From the NCBI GenBank assembly GCA_964401935.1, contig CAYOAL010000031.1:1-64000 (forward strand): DNA of 64,000 bases, written 5' to 3'. The notes under the pieces were generated by a model. The model made no database searches, was not told the DNA's origin, and worked only from the letters and a program-made list of their open reading frames with translations. A program made the position numbers and the translations under genes. This DNA is from JAPYTK01 sp964401935. Lineage in GTDB: Bacteria; Myxococcota_A; Polyangia; Polyangiales; Polyangiaceae. The stretch's first letter is position 1. The number at the start of each line of letters is the position of its first letter. This document shows, in pieces, positions 17,807 through 26,069 of this stretch.

Positions 17807-20053
17807 TCAGTCGCGGTGGCGGGCGAGCGAGAACCGCAGGGTGTGCTCGCCGACGAGCTCGGCGTGGGAGAGGTAAGGTCCCGACACCGCCTCGCCGTCG
17901 AGGGTGACGCCAACCACCACCGGGTGGTGTCGCGGCTCCGCGTCGCACTCCACCGTGAGGTCGCCGCCTTCCCGTCGCAGCACCACCTTGGGGAAGAGCG
18001 GCACGCCGACCACGTAGCGGTCGAAGCCGGCGATGGGGTAGATGCCGGCGGCGGCGAAGAGCAGCCACGCCGACATCGTGCCGCTGTCGTCGTTGCCGGG
18101 GAGCCCCTCGGGACCGAGGCCGTAGAAGGTGTCGGCGGCCCAGCGGGTCCAGGTGGCGGTCTCCGCGCGTTCGCCCCACATCGCGAACAGCCACGGGGTG
18201 TGGAGGCCAGGCTCGTTGCCGTGCCAGTAGTAGCTGCGATGCCCGAGGATGGGCTCCTCGACGGCGGAGGCGGCGAAGAAGCCGCGCAGGCGCTCGAGCG
18301 CGCGCTCGCGGCCGCCGAGGGTGTTGGCGAGACCCTCCGGATCGTGCGGCGCGAGCCACAGGTACTGCCACGCGCTCCCTTCGGTGTATTGTGGATCCTC
18401 GCCGAGCTCGCCGCGCCAGTCGCCGAAGCTACCGTCGGCGTTCATGCCGCGAAAGAAGCCGACGTCCTCGTCGTAGAGGGTCTGGTAGGCGCGGGCGCGC
18501 CCCCCGAGCGTCTCGACGTCGGCAGCCGCGCCCAGCCGCTCGGCCCAGGCTGCGAGGGCGGCGTCGGCGATGGCGTACTCTTGCGTCTTGGACACCGAGC
18601 CTCCGTGCCGGTCGGCGGGCACGTAGCCGAGCTCGAGGTAGTCGACGATCGCGCCGCGGCCGCCGATGTGGCTCGGGGCGGGACCGAAGGCGGTGACCCG
18701 CGACACGGCGTAGGCCGCGGCCTCGTCGTCGAAGGCGATGCCCTTGGCGGCCGACTCGGCGAGCACGATCTCCCCCGGTGACCCGGTCATCGAGCGCACG
18801 TCGGAGTGGGCGAGCGACCAGCGGGGCACGGCGCCGGCGGCAGCGCCGAACGCGAGGAGCGAGCTCACGAAGTCGGCGTTCACCGGATGCTCGGTGAGCA
18901 TCAGCCACGGGTGCAGGGTGCGGTACGTGTCCCAGAGGGAGAAGTCGCTGTAACGCGGACCTGCTGCGGTGACGATCTCCCCGTTCGCGTCGCGCATGCG
19001 CTGATCGGCGTCGCTCACCAAGGTGGGCATGAGGTGCGCGTGGTAGATCGCGGTGGCGAGGGCGACGGTCTCCTCGTCGGTGGCGTTGAACACCTCGAGC
19101 GTGCCGAGCTGCTCCGCCCAGGTAGCCGCCGCGCGCGCGCGCAGCGTGTCGAAGTCGTCGTCGGCGAGCTCGGCCTCGAGGTTCCCGGCGGCCCCGGCCG
19201 CGTCGACGAAGCTCACCCCCACCTTCGCGACCACCACCGTCGTTCCGCTCGGGAAGCGCGCCCAGCCGCCGATGTCGACGCCGGCGGCCTCGGTGAGCGT
19301 GGTGCTGAGGCCGTCTTCGTTCCACACCCCGAGCTCCTCGGGCGCGACGTCGAAGGTGACCTGCGTGTACAACGGGAAGCCGCCGAAGCGTCGGCTGAAC
19401 TGGCCGAGGTTGTGCATCCAACCCGCGATGGAGCTTGTGGCCGCGTCCACCGACACGCCACCCCCTTGGCTCTCCCCTTCGCCGATGGTGTGCTCGAGAT
19501 CCACGAGCACGGTGGGCTCCACCCCATCGGGGAACGTGAAGCGGAACATCCCCGCTCGGCGATCGGTGGTGATCTCCACCACGACCCCCGTCTCGAGCTT
19601 CACTCGGTAGTAGCCGGGCTCGGCCATCTCGTCGGCGTGATCGTAGGCCGCGCGGTAGCCGTCCTCGTCGCGACGCGCGGCCGTCATGCCGTCCACCGGC
19701 ATCACCGCGATGGTGCCGTAGTCGGGCACCCCGGTGCCATTCATCCGGAGCAGGCTGAAGCCGTCGATGTGCGTGTCTTCGTGGCGGTACCCGGAGCAGT
19801 GATAGGCGGGCAGCGCGGCCCCGTCGTCGCTGGTGTCGGGCCCGAGGTGGATCATGCCGAACGGCATGGCAGGTCCCGGATATGTGGAGCCAGTGGCGAA
19901 GCCGACGCCGCCGGTGCCGATGAACGGATCGACCGCGGTGGTCAGATCGACGGCGGTGAGCTCCAGCGGATCGCGGACGAGCTCCACCTCTTCGGCGCCG
20001 CCACAGGCGCTGAGGGCAGAGAGCGCCACGAGGGTGGCGGTCGGGCTGCGCAT
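17807..20053 (-). CDS. GH92-family alpha-mannosidase lipoprotein
   Basis: A 748-residue exported lipoprotein (lipobox SALSAC, Cys17). It has the two-domain build of glycoside hydrolase family 92. The N-terminal beta-sandwich starts with VDPFIGTGGVGF and PGPAMPFGMIHLGPD, and the (alpha/alpha)6 domain carries GNDDSGTMSAWLLFAAAGIYP, which includes the conserved Asp pair and Met-Ser-Ala-Trp of the family. These are calcium-dependent exo-acting alpha-mannosidases that trim eukaryotic-type mannans and N-glycans. That fits a predatory or saprophytic myxobacterium feeding on fungal or yeast walls. No other carbohydrate-degrading gene adjoins it. The start is set by the signal peptide; only a weak GGGG tract precedes the ATG. 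Confidence 0.92.
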   Translation of the reverse strand: MRSPTATLVALSALSACGGAEEVELVRDPLELTAVDLTTAVDPFIGTGGVGFATGSTYPGPAMPFGMIHLGPDTSDDGAALPAYHCSGYRHEDTHIDGFSLLRMNGTGVPDYGTIAVMPVDGMTAARRDEDGYRAAYDHADEMAEPGYYRVKLETGVVVEITTDRRAGMFRFTFPDGVEPTVLVDLEHTIGEGESQGGGVSVDAATSSIAGWMHNLGQFSRRFGGFPLYTQVTFDVAPEELGVWNEDGLSTTLTEAAGVDIGGWARFPSGTTVVVAKVGVSFVDAAGAAGNLEAELADDDFDTLRARAAATWAEQLGTLEVFNATDEETVALATAIYHAHLMPTLVSDADQRMRDANGEIVTAAGPRYSDFSLWDTYRTLHPWLMLTEHPVNADFVSSLLAFGAAAGAVPRWSLAHSDVRSMTGSPGEIVLAESAAKGIAFDDEAAAYAVSRVTAFGPAPSHIGGRGAIVDYLELGYVPADRHGGSVSKTQEYAIADAALAAWAERLGAAADVETLGGRARAYQTLYDEDVGFFRGMNADGSFGDWRGELGEDPQYTEGSAWQYLWLAPHDPEGLANTLGGRERALERLRGFFAASAVEEPILGHRSYYWHGNEPGLHTPWLFAMWGERAETATWTRWAADTFYGLGPEGLPGNDDSGTMSAWLLFAAAGIYPIAGFDRYVVGVPLFPKVVLRREGGDLTVECDAEPRHHPVVVGVTLDGEAVSGPYLSHAELVGEHTLRFSLARHRD

Positions 20054-20132
20054 CCCCCGGGACTACTCTCGCGCCGGCCCTCGCGCAACCATCCGCGCGC
20101 GGCGCGGCGCTCTTCGTGGGGGTTGGATGGCG

Positions 20133-22124
20133 TCAGCCTTTCCAGGTGAAGGAGCGTCCCCAGCTCTGGCTCGCTGCGTCGCGGATCTCGCGCACCACCG
20201 CGCCCGGCACCGCGTAGCCGTCTCCCTCCTCGTAGGGGTTGAAGTGAAAGGCGTAGAGGCGCGAGGCAAACTGAACGAAGGGGAGCGAGCTCTCGCCCTC
20301 CTCTTCCCCGTTGCCGTGCACCGTCACCTTCACGCCCTGTCCCCAGTTTTGGCGACCTTCGTTGTTGGGGTTGAAGAAGTAGGCGCGCAGCACCCCGTGC
20401 GGGTCGTCGGCCACGCGCAGGAGCGACACCGCGTGCGGGCCCAGGTGATCGCCGTGGCTGTTGGTGACGCAGAGGCCCACCGGGTTGGGGTACATCAGCG
20501 GGTGGCCGTCGTTGAAGGCGGGGTGGTGGGTCGCGAAGAAGCGGCGCACGAAATCCTCGAAGTCGGAGACGGTGGTCTGCGCGACGTCGGCGAAGGCGGA
20601 GGCGAAGCCGCTCGAGACCCAGCGGCCGTAGAGGGCGGGGTTCACCCACTTGTGGCCATCCTCGTCGCGCAGCGCCACGCGCCGCATCATCTCTTCGTAG
20701 ATGAGGTCGAGGTGGGGGACGAGCACCAGCGACACCGGATCGAGCTCGAAGTCGACGCGGCGGTGGGTGGAGCTCAGCACCTGGTCCGAGCGGAGCACGG
20801 CCCCTTCGAAGGGCACCTCGATGTGCCCTTCGCGCGCGGCGGCGACCACCAGCTCGAGCAGGTAGCCGGGGGCGTGTTGTGCCCACAGGCTGAGCGCGCG
20901 CGCGGCCTGGCAGGTGGGGTTGTGTCCTTGGCCGATGCCGAGGGGTTGGCCGAGCATCGAAATCGCCCCCGCGAGCAGCACCGCGTTCGCGCTCATGCCG
21001 TCGCGCTCGTCGCGGCTCGCGAGCAGCTTGCGCCGAACCTCGGCCACGAGATCGAGCTCGACGATGCGATGCAGCCCCGCCGGTACCTCGCGGCGCGAGA
21101 GGTAGCTCCGCTCCAGCAGGCGGCCGAGGCCGTAGATGGTCTGCACCGTAGTGGGGCGAACCGCCACGCGGACGAGGCGAGCCACCAGCTCGCGGTGGCT
21201 ATCGAGCTCGGCCGCGCCGACCGCGTTGAGGGCCAGGGCCTCCGCGAGCAGCTCGGGGGCGTCTTTGGTGAGTCGCCGCACCAGCACCGCGTGTTGTGGG
21301 GCGCACAGACCGGTCGCGCGCATGCTCTCGCCGAAGGCGCGGGCCTCCGCCTCGAGGACGCTCCGCTCGGCGTCTGCGAGCGCCTCTCGGTAGGCCGCCG
21401 GTCGACGGTGCTCGGAGCTGAGCGTGGTGGGCCCGTTGACCGCGGTGGAGAAGCGCGTGAGCTTGTCGTCGCTCTCGCGGTCGCCGGCTTCGCGGGGGAT
21501 GCGCGCCGCCATCTCGATCATCGACCGCATCCGTGTGACGACGATGGGGCGCTGGGCGCACACCTGCTCGATCTCGCGGACCACGTCGTGGCGCAGCGAC
21601 GAGAGATCGAGCTCGGAGGCGAGCAGCTCGAACAGGCGGATGTTCGACGCGCGGTGGGCACCGCCCTGTACCCGCTCCTCTTCGGTGTCGCCGGGGAAGA
21701 GGTACGACAGGTTGAGCGCCATCGTCTCGTTGAGAAAACGCGCCGCCTCCTCGCTGCTGATGGTGGGGCTCTCTGCTCGACCCTTGGCGATCGCGAGCAT
21801 GCGGAGCTCGCTGAGCGTCTCCACCACCGGGTACACGCCCGAGGCCTGCAGGCTGCCCGCCACCAGGGGCGGCTGGAGCTTGGCCGGATCCACCCAGGGT
21901 CCACCGTCGAACACGCCCGCCTCGTCGAAGCGGTGGGCGCGGCTCCAGAGGGCCTCGAGGCCATGGTCGAGCCCCATGAAGGCCTCCGTGAGCTGGAACA
22001 CGTCGGTCTGGTAGGCGCTCTTCGCGAAGGGCTTGGCCGCAGCGAGCGCCTCGAGCGCGAGATCGAGCTTGTCGAGCAGCCGCTCGACGACCGTCCGCGG
22101 TGCGTTCCCGAGCGCCTCCTTCAT
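20133..22124 (-). CDS. Unrecognised protein with papain-fold-like Cys-His-Asn motif
   Basis: A 663-residue cytoplasmic protein, last gene of the sigma-54 operon. I know no family for it. Residues 1-380 are mostly helical. A conserved-looking core follows: GIGQGHNPTCQAARALSLWA (396-415) puts Cys405 at the start of a helix, SHGDHLGPHAV (556-566) gives His564 at the start of a strand, and FFNPNN (583-588) gives Asn585 or Asn587. Cys at a helix start, then His on a strand, then Asn/Asp on the next strand is the order of papain-fold peptidases and transglutaminases. A catalytic thiol activity is thus inferred, not shown. The ATG overlaps the ATP-grasp stop as ATGA, which implies coupled expression and a shared pathway. 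Confidence 0.75.
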   Translation of the reverse strand: MKEALGNAPRTVVERLLDKLDLALEALAAAKPFAKSAYQTDVFQLTEAFMGLDHGLEALWSRAHRFDEAGVFDGGPWVDPAKLQPPLVAGSLQASGVYPVVETLSELRMLAIAKGRAESPTISSEEAARFLNETMALNLSYLFPGDTEEERVQGGAHRASNIRLFELLASELDLSSLRHDVVREIEQVCAQRPIVVTRMRSMIEMAARIPREAGDRESDDKLTRFSTAVNGPTTLSSEHRRPAAYREALADAERSVLEAEARAFGESMRATGLCAPQHAVLVRRLTKDAPELLAEALALNAVGAAELDSHRELVARLVRVAVRPTTVQTIYGLGRLLERSYLSRREVPAGLHRIVELDLVAEVRRKLLASRDERDGMSANAVLLAGAISMLGQPLGIGQGHNPTCQAARALSLWAQHAPGYLLELVVAAAREGHIEVPFEGAVLRSDQVLSSTHRRVDFELDPVSLVLVPHLDLIYEEMMRRVALRDEDGHKWVNPALYGRWVSSGFASAFADVAQTTVSDFEDFVRRFFATHHPAFNDGHPLMYPNPVGLCVTNSHGDHLGPHAVSLLRVADDPHGVLRAYFFNPNNEGRQNWGQGVKVTVHGNGEEEGESSLPFVQFASRLYAFHFNPYEEGDGYAVPGAVVREIRDAASQSWGRSFTWKG

Positions 22125-23407
22125 GCCGGCGCTCGCGCGGCGCGACCGGGGGCGTCGCTCGTGTAGAAGTCGACGTCGTCGTACTCGACGAGCAGCCGCC
22201 GCATCGTGTCGGGATCGGCGCCGCGGAAGAACACGGTGCCGTAGTGGTCGCCAAACGCCACCCGCGCCGCCACCTTGGGGTTGGCGGGCACGAAGAGGTT
22301 GTGTTTCTCGTAGTAGGGGTGCTCGAGGAGCCGCGTGGGGACCTCCACGCGGGTGACCACCGGTGTCTTCGGGTACACCATCACGCAGCCCGCGTAGCCG
22401 TCGTGTGCGGTGTGGTCGGGGAAGAACGCCGCGAGCTCTTCCTCGCTCGTGCGCGGGTCACAACACAGCGCGAAGCCGGCGAATGGATCGAACCCCCACG
22501 CCTTGTGGATGAGCTCGAAGATGTGGCCGCCCGGTACGCGCGCCGCGACCTCCCCGAAGCTGATCTCGTCGCGAGGAGAGATGAAGAACTCGGGATGGAT
22601 CATGCCGTACTCGATGTCGAAAGCCTCGATCAGCTTCTCCACCGCTTGATGGATCACGGCCCGCCGCGACTCGAGCACCTTCGACGCGGGCACGAAGTTG
22701 GTGTGACCGAGGTGCACGTATTCGGTGATGTTCAAGAAGCGGATCTTCCGCGCGTGAACGAACACCTCGCACGAGAACTCCTGCCCGTCGAGGTGGGTCT
22801 CGAGCAGACATGGGAAGTCGTCGTCTTTCAGACGCTCCACATCGTCGGCGGTGCGGAGCATGCGATGCCCGAGGCAGCCGGCGGCTGCCAACGGCTTGAG
22901 ATGAACCGGGTCTAGGAAGTCGCCGTCGAGCTTGATCTGCGCCGTGGTCACCCGTTTCAAGAATCGGTGAACGTCGTCTTTGCCTTCGGCCTCTTCGAAC
23001 ACCCCCACCCGGATGCCAAACATCTGTGCCCTTCGCTTCATCATCGCTTTGTCGCGAAAGAGGAGGTAGCGGGTGAAGAGTCGCGGATCGTCGCGGAAGT
23101 GCCCATTGAGCGCGCCAGCCCACTCCACCGTCTCCTCGTAGAGCGGCACCGCCACCGAGACGCCGCGGTCCTCGAGCTGCCGGGCGAGGTCGACCGATTG
23201 TTCGTTCTTGCGGTTGAAGTCCCACAGCACGTAGTCGATGCCGTGCTCGACCATGTACGCCTCGAACTCCGGCGGGACCACGCTCACGAACGACCGGCCG
23301 ACGCTCTCAAGGCCTTCCATCGCCGCGATGCTGAAGCCGAGGAGACCGACCCGGGACGCCGCTCGCTCTCGCCCCGTGTCCTTGGAAAAGTCCTGCTCGC
23401 CCGACAT
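22121..23407 (-). CDS. ATP-grasp carboxylate-amine/thiol ligase
   Basis: A 428-residue cytoplasmic ligase. The pre-ATP-grasp domain (about 1-110) is followed by the ATP-binding lobes, with the conserved HLDGQEFSCEVF (205-216) and the metal-binding HPEFF...FGEVAARVPGGH segment (271-295), equivalent to the E-x-N/A-x-R motif of the family. Such enzymes activate a carboxylate as acyl phosphate and join it to an amine, as in dipeptide, glutathione-like and NAGGN synthesis. The substrate cannot be read from sequence. Its ATG shares one base with the GNAT stop (TGATG) and its stop overlaps the next gene (ATGA). It should act on, or supply, a product made by its acetyltransferase neighbours. Confidence 0.88.
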   Translation of the reverse strand: MSGEQDFSKDTGRERAASRVGLLGFSIAAMEGLESVGRSFVSVVPPEFEAYMVEHGIDYVLWDFNRKNEQSVDLARQLEDRGVSVAVPLYEETVEWAGALNGHFRDDPRLFTRYLLFRDKAMMKRRAQMFGIRVGVFEEAEGKDDVHRFLKRVTTAQIKLDGDFLDPVHLKPLAAAGCLGHRMLRTADDVERLKDDDFPCLLETHLDGQEFSCEVFVHARKIRFLNITEYVHLGHTNFVPASKVLESRRAVIHQAVEKLIEAFDIEYGMIHPEFFISPRDEISFGEVAARVPGGHIFELIHKAWGFDPFAGFALCCDPRTSEEELAAFFPDHTAHDGYAGCVMVYPKTPVVTRVEVPTRLLEHPYYEKHNLFVPANPKVAARVAFGDHYGTVFFRGADPDTMRRLLVEYDDVDFYTSDAPGRAARAPA

Positions 23408-24018
23408 CAAGCGTCCTGGGTGGCGATCTCGGTCGCCTCGTAGTGGGAGATGATGTCGTCGAAGTCGCGGAGATAGAGCTCGAAGCCCTCTTCGTAATAG
23501 GGGGCGAGCACGCCGCCTTGCCACGAGCGCACCCGCTCGCGGTCGGTCTCCACGATGCGGAAGCCATACTTGAGGTAGGCGCGCTTGGCCCAGGTGGCTC
23601 GCGGATGAGCGATGAGGGCCATGCCTACCATGCCGAGCTTGCGCGATACGCGCTCCGCAAAGCGCATGAGCTCCTGGCCATACCCTTTGCCCACGTGGCC
23701 CACGTCGAGGTAGATGTAGCCGAGGTAGGCATAACGCCCGAAGTACTGGAGCGAAATGGTGCCTACCGCCTCGCCGCCGTGCTCGCCGAGGTAAAAGGCG
23801 CGCTTGCCGAAGTTCTCGAGGGCCCAGCGCTCGTCTACCTCGTGCTCCTTCATGTCTTTGGGGGCGACGATGGGCCGATACCACTCGGCGCTCGAGCGCA
23901 CGAAGGAGGCGATTTGGGGCATGTCCTCGAAGCGCGCGGGGCGAATCTCGAGCCTCGTCGTCGGTTTGGGGGGGCGGTTCTGAGCGCGGGCGTTGGGGAG
24001 GATGAGCTGGGTGTCCAT
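23407..24018 (-). CDS. GNAT-family N-acetyltransferase
   Basis: A 203-residue acetyl-CoA-dependent transferase. Motif A is clear: YIYLDVGHVGKGYGQELM (about 118-135), with the GxGxG/A pyrophosphate loop. RATWAKRAYLKYGF (about 154-167) is the usual motif B. The N-terminal Pro/Lys/Arg-rich stretch (about 1-25) is unconserved-looking. CAAGG lies 4 nt before the ATG. It sits 17 nt downstream of argJ and is translationally fused in layout to the ATP-grasp gene (TGATG). A GNAT next to an ATP-grasp ligase resembles N-acetylglutaminylglutamine amide synthesis, where the two domains are fused; whether this one acetylates the amino group of the same product is inference. Confidence 0.85.
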   Translation of the reverse strand: MDTQLILPNARAQNRPPKPTTRLEIRPARFEDMPQIASFVRSSAEWYRPIVAPKDMKEHEVDERWALENFGKRAFYLGEHGGEAVGTISLQYFGRYAYLGYIYLDVGHVGKGYGQELMRFAERVSRKLGMVGMALIAHPRATWAKRAYLKYGFRIVETDRERVRSWQGGVLAPYYEEGFELYLRDFDDIISHYEATEIATQDA

Positions 24019-24035
24019 GGGTCCTTGGGTTGGGT

Positions 24036-25223
24036 TCAGGTGGTGTATTCGGAGTTGATCTCGACGTAGCGACGCGACAAATCGGTGGTGAGCATGCGGG
24101 CGCGGTGGTCTCCGCTCGCCACGTCGAGCTCGACGCGCACCCGCGCGCCCGCGAAGTGCGCTCGAAGGGCGGCGTCGTCGCAGACGACGGGGCGCCCCCG
24201 GTCGAACACGAGCTGGTGGCCGAGCCGGAGGGTCATGGCCGACGGCTCGAGGGGCACGTCGGCGTTGCCGGCGGCGGAGAGGATGCGACCCCAGTTCGGA
24301 TCGGCGCCGGCGAGGGCCGTCTTCACGAGCGACGAGCAGGCGATGGCGCGCGCGAGGCGGCGAGCGTCGTCGTGGGTGCGCGCGCGGGTGATGTGGATCT
24401 CCATCACGCGGGTGGCGCCCTCTCCGTCCTCGATGATCTGGCGGGCGAGCGACCGGGCCACCGCCACGAGACCGGCCTCGAGGCCGATCGGGAGCGGAGC
24501 GTCTTCGCACGAGGAGGCCCCTGCGAGCAGGATGACCGCGTCGTTGGTGCTCGTGTCGCCGTCGACCGAGATCTCGTGAAAGGAGCGCTCTACGGCGCGG
24601 AGCAGCAGCGCGCGGAGACGTCGCGGCGCGACCACCGCGTCGGTCGCAATCACCGCGAGCATCGTGGCCATCGAGGGATGTATCATCCCCGAGCCTTTGG
24701 CGATGCCGCCGATGGTGTAGGGCTGCGCGTCGGTGGCGACGAGCGCGCATTGTTTGATGCGTGAGTCGGTGGTGAGGATGGCTCGCGACACCTCGGGCCC
24801 TGCCTCGCGGTGGAGCGCCGTGCTCGCGTGGTCGATGCCCGAGAGCACGGCGTCGATGGGGAGAGGCACGCCGATCACGCCCGTGGACAACACCAGCGCC
24901 GGCCCCCCACAACGCAGCGCGGCGCGGTCGAGCATGGCCTGCGCGTGGGTGTGTCCGTCGGGGCCGGTGAGCGCGTTGGCGTTGCCGGAGTTGATCACGA
25001 GGGTGCGCGCGTGTGGCTCGGCGGCGAGGGCGGCCCGAGAGAGCGTCACCGGCGCGGCGGCGGTGGCGTTGGTGGTGAACATCCCCGCCGCGCTCATCGG
25101 CGCGTCGGCGCGGATCAGCGCGAGATCGAGCTCGCCGGAGGGCTTCACGCCGGTCTTGCAGGCGGCTCCGGTGAAGCCGGGGACGGCGAACAGGCCGGTG
25201 CTTTCGGTGACGTCCTCGTGCAT
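24036..25223 (-). CDS. argJ: ArgJ-family ornithine acetyltransferase
   Basis: A 395-residue Ntn-type transferase of normal length. The self-cleavage site is intact: KGSGMIHPSMATML puts the scissile Ala186-Thr187 bond and nucleophile Thr187 in place. STGVIG (113-118), DGDTSTNDA and DPNWGRIL are also conserved. ArgJ moves acetyl from N-acetylornithine to glutamate in cyclic arginine synthesis; some forms also use acetyl-CoA, and paralogues work in specialised metabolism (for example in clavam clusters). No other arginine gene is in the window, so this may be a pathway-specific copy. Its ATG is only 2 nt after the first GNAT's stop, in the middle of the sigma-54 operon. Confidence 0.9.
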   Translation of the reverse strand: MHEDVTESTGLFAVPGFTGAACKTGVKPSGELDLALIRADAPMSAAGMFTTNATAAAPVTLSRAALAAEPHARTLVINSGNANALTGPDGHTHAQAMLDRAALRCGGPALVLSTGVIGVPLPIDAVLSGIDHASTALHREAGPEVSRAILTTDSRIKQCALVATDAQPYTIGGIAKGSGMIHPSMATMLAVIATDAVVAPRRLRALLLRAVERSFHEISVDGDTSTNDAVILLAGASSCEDAPLPIGLEAGLVAVARSLARQIIEDGEGATRVMEIHITRARTHDDARRLARAIACSSLVKTALAGADPNWGRILSAAGNADVPLEPSAMTLRLGHQLVFDRGRPVVCDDAALRAHFAGARVRVELDVASGDHRARMLTTDLSRRYVEINSEYTT

Positions 25224-25225
25224 CG

Positions 25226-25822
25226 TCAGCTCCCCGCCGCGAGGTGGAGGAGCGAGGTGGTCCACCGACGGGGGGCCCGCGCCATGCTCACCCGCGGGGG
25301 CAGCGGATCGCTCGGGTCGCGGGGGCGGAGGAGTCTCGGTCCGGTGAGCCAGGAAGGCGGCGCGTCGCGAAACCCGAGGCGACGAAAGAACGACGGTCGG
25401 CGCGTGACGCAGACCACCTCCACGCCGCGAGCGTCGGCCTGGGCGAGGAGGTGACGCACGAGGCGGGTGGCGATGCCGCTCCCCCGAGCGTCGGGTGCGA
25501 TGACGAGCCCGCGTAGCTCCGTCCGTCGCCCATCGAGCGGCTGGAGCGAGGCCGCCCCCAAGAGGCGCCCGTCGTCTCTGCGCTTCGCGGCCACGTAGCG
25601 CGACCATTCGTAAGGCAGCTGCCACACCGTCAGCGGCGCACACTCGGGGACCGCGCCCTCGAGCAGCGCCGAGAGCGAGGCCACCTCGCTCGCGAAAACC
25701 GGCGCGAGCGCGATCTCGCCCCCGACGGCTCGGAGAGCGGGTGCGGCGTCCGCCCGGAGCTTGCCTCTGACACGGGGAAGCAGCGTGAGTCGAGGCAGCG
25801 GAGTGACCGGGAGGTTGAACAT
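25226..25822 (-). CDS. GNAT-family N-acetyltransferase, first gene of operon
   Basis: A 198-residue transferase with motif A near LVIAPDARGSGIATRLVRHLL and motif B around VTRRPSFFRRLGFRDAPPSWL. The latter resembles the C-terminal part of N-acetylglutamate synthases, which would fit its pairing with argJ. The frame is open to 26017, but I place the start at 25822. Upstream codons have far weaker G/C preference at the third position, and the sigma-54 promoter at 25838-25852 predicts a transcript starting only about 4 nt before this ATG. The gene ends 2 nt before argJ. A long C-terminal tail (about 165-198), rich in Arg/Pro, has no clear role. Confidence 0.8.
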   Translation of the reverse strand: MFNLPVTPLPRLTLLPRVRGKLRADAAPALRAVGGEIALAPVFASEVASLSALLEGAVPECAPLTVWQLPYEWSRYVAAKRRDDGRLLGAASLQPLDGRRTELRGLVIAPDARGSGIATRLVRHLLAQADARGVEVVCVTRRPSFFRRLGFRDAPPSWLTGPRLLRPRDPSDPLPPRVSMARAPRRWTTSLLHLAAGS

Positions 25823-25837
25823 TGCGCCGCGCCAAGC

Positions 25838-25852
25838 GCAATGCCCATGCCA
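25838..25852 (-). promoter_or_regulatory. Sigma-54 promoter of the GNAT-argJ-ATP-grasp operon
   Basis: Minus-strand TGGCATGGGCATTGC matches TGGCAC-N5-TTGC with the invariant GG and GC ten bases apart. Transcription would begin near 25826, just ahead of the ATG at 25822. The divergent gene at 26066 encodes a sigma-54 activator, which supports the assignment. Confidence 0.8.
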
Positions 25853-25948
25853 CCGGTCGCCGCGTCCCCCGAGAAGGCCACGGAGGGCCTCACGGACACA
25901 ACATGGGCTGGCTGAGCCCAACGGCGCTGAGACGAGGTGCTCCAGAAT

Positions 25949-26006
25949 TTGGGACAAGTCTGTCTCATTCATGAGCCATAGTTGACCCAAAGCCGATCTT
26001 GGGACA
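25949..26006. promoter_or_regulatory. Activator-site cluster (TGWCCCAA repeats)
   Basis: TTGGGACA occurs at 25949-25956 and again at 25999-26006, with the near-inverse TGACCCAA at 25983-25990. The latter two form a dyad with 8-bp arms, one mismatch and an 8-nt spacer. The first copy also pairs with TGTCTC (25961-25966). The cluster is about 100-155 bp upstream of the sigma-54 promoter, the usual enhancer range, and overlaps the spacer of the activator gene's own promoter, so autoregulation is likely. Confidence 0.6.
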
Positions 26007-26010
26007 GAGT
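25982..26010 (+). promoter_or_regulatory. Putative promoter of the sigma-54 activator gene
   Basis: TTGACC (25982-25987) and CAGAGT (26005-26010) are 17 nt apart. The -10 is poor. The TGACCCAA-N8-TTGGGACA dyad lies across this spacer. The transcript would begin at about the ATG of the short frame at 26016. Confidence 0.35.
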
Positions 26011-26015
26011 CGCCC

Positions 26016-26069
26016 ATGCCGCGAGCGGTCGCGCGCTCGACGGGGCCGGCTCCGCGGCTCGAGTCATGA
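26016..26069 (+). CDS. Possible 17-residue upstream reading frame
   Basis: MPRAVARSTGPAPRLES ends with a TGA that overlaps the activator ATG as ATGA. It could carry ribosomes to a start codon that has no Shine-Dalgarno sequence. Such short frames also arise by chance; it is listed because the same layout recurs at 47938 and 62250. Confidence 0.25.
   Translation: MPRAVARSTGPAPRLES

Noticed and set aside
25975..25988. Another GG-N10-GC spacing on the minus strand
   Set aside because: Flanking bases fit sigma-54 poorly, and the site at 25838-25852 is much better and correctly placed.
25823..26017. N-terminal extension of the first GNAT (starts at 25972 or 26017)
   Set aside because: Third-position G/C is clearly weaker in this stretch, it contains no GNAT motif, and it would cover the sigma-54 promoter and activator sites.
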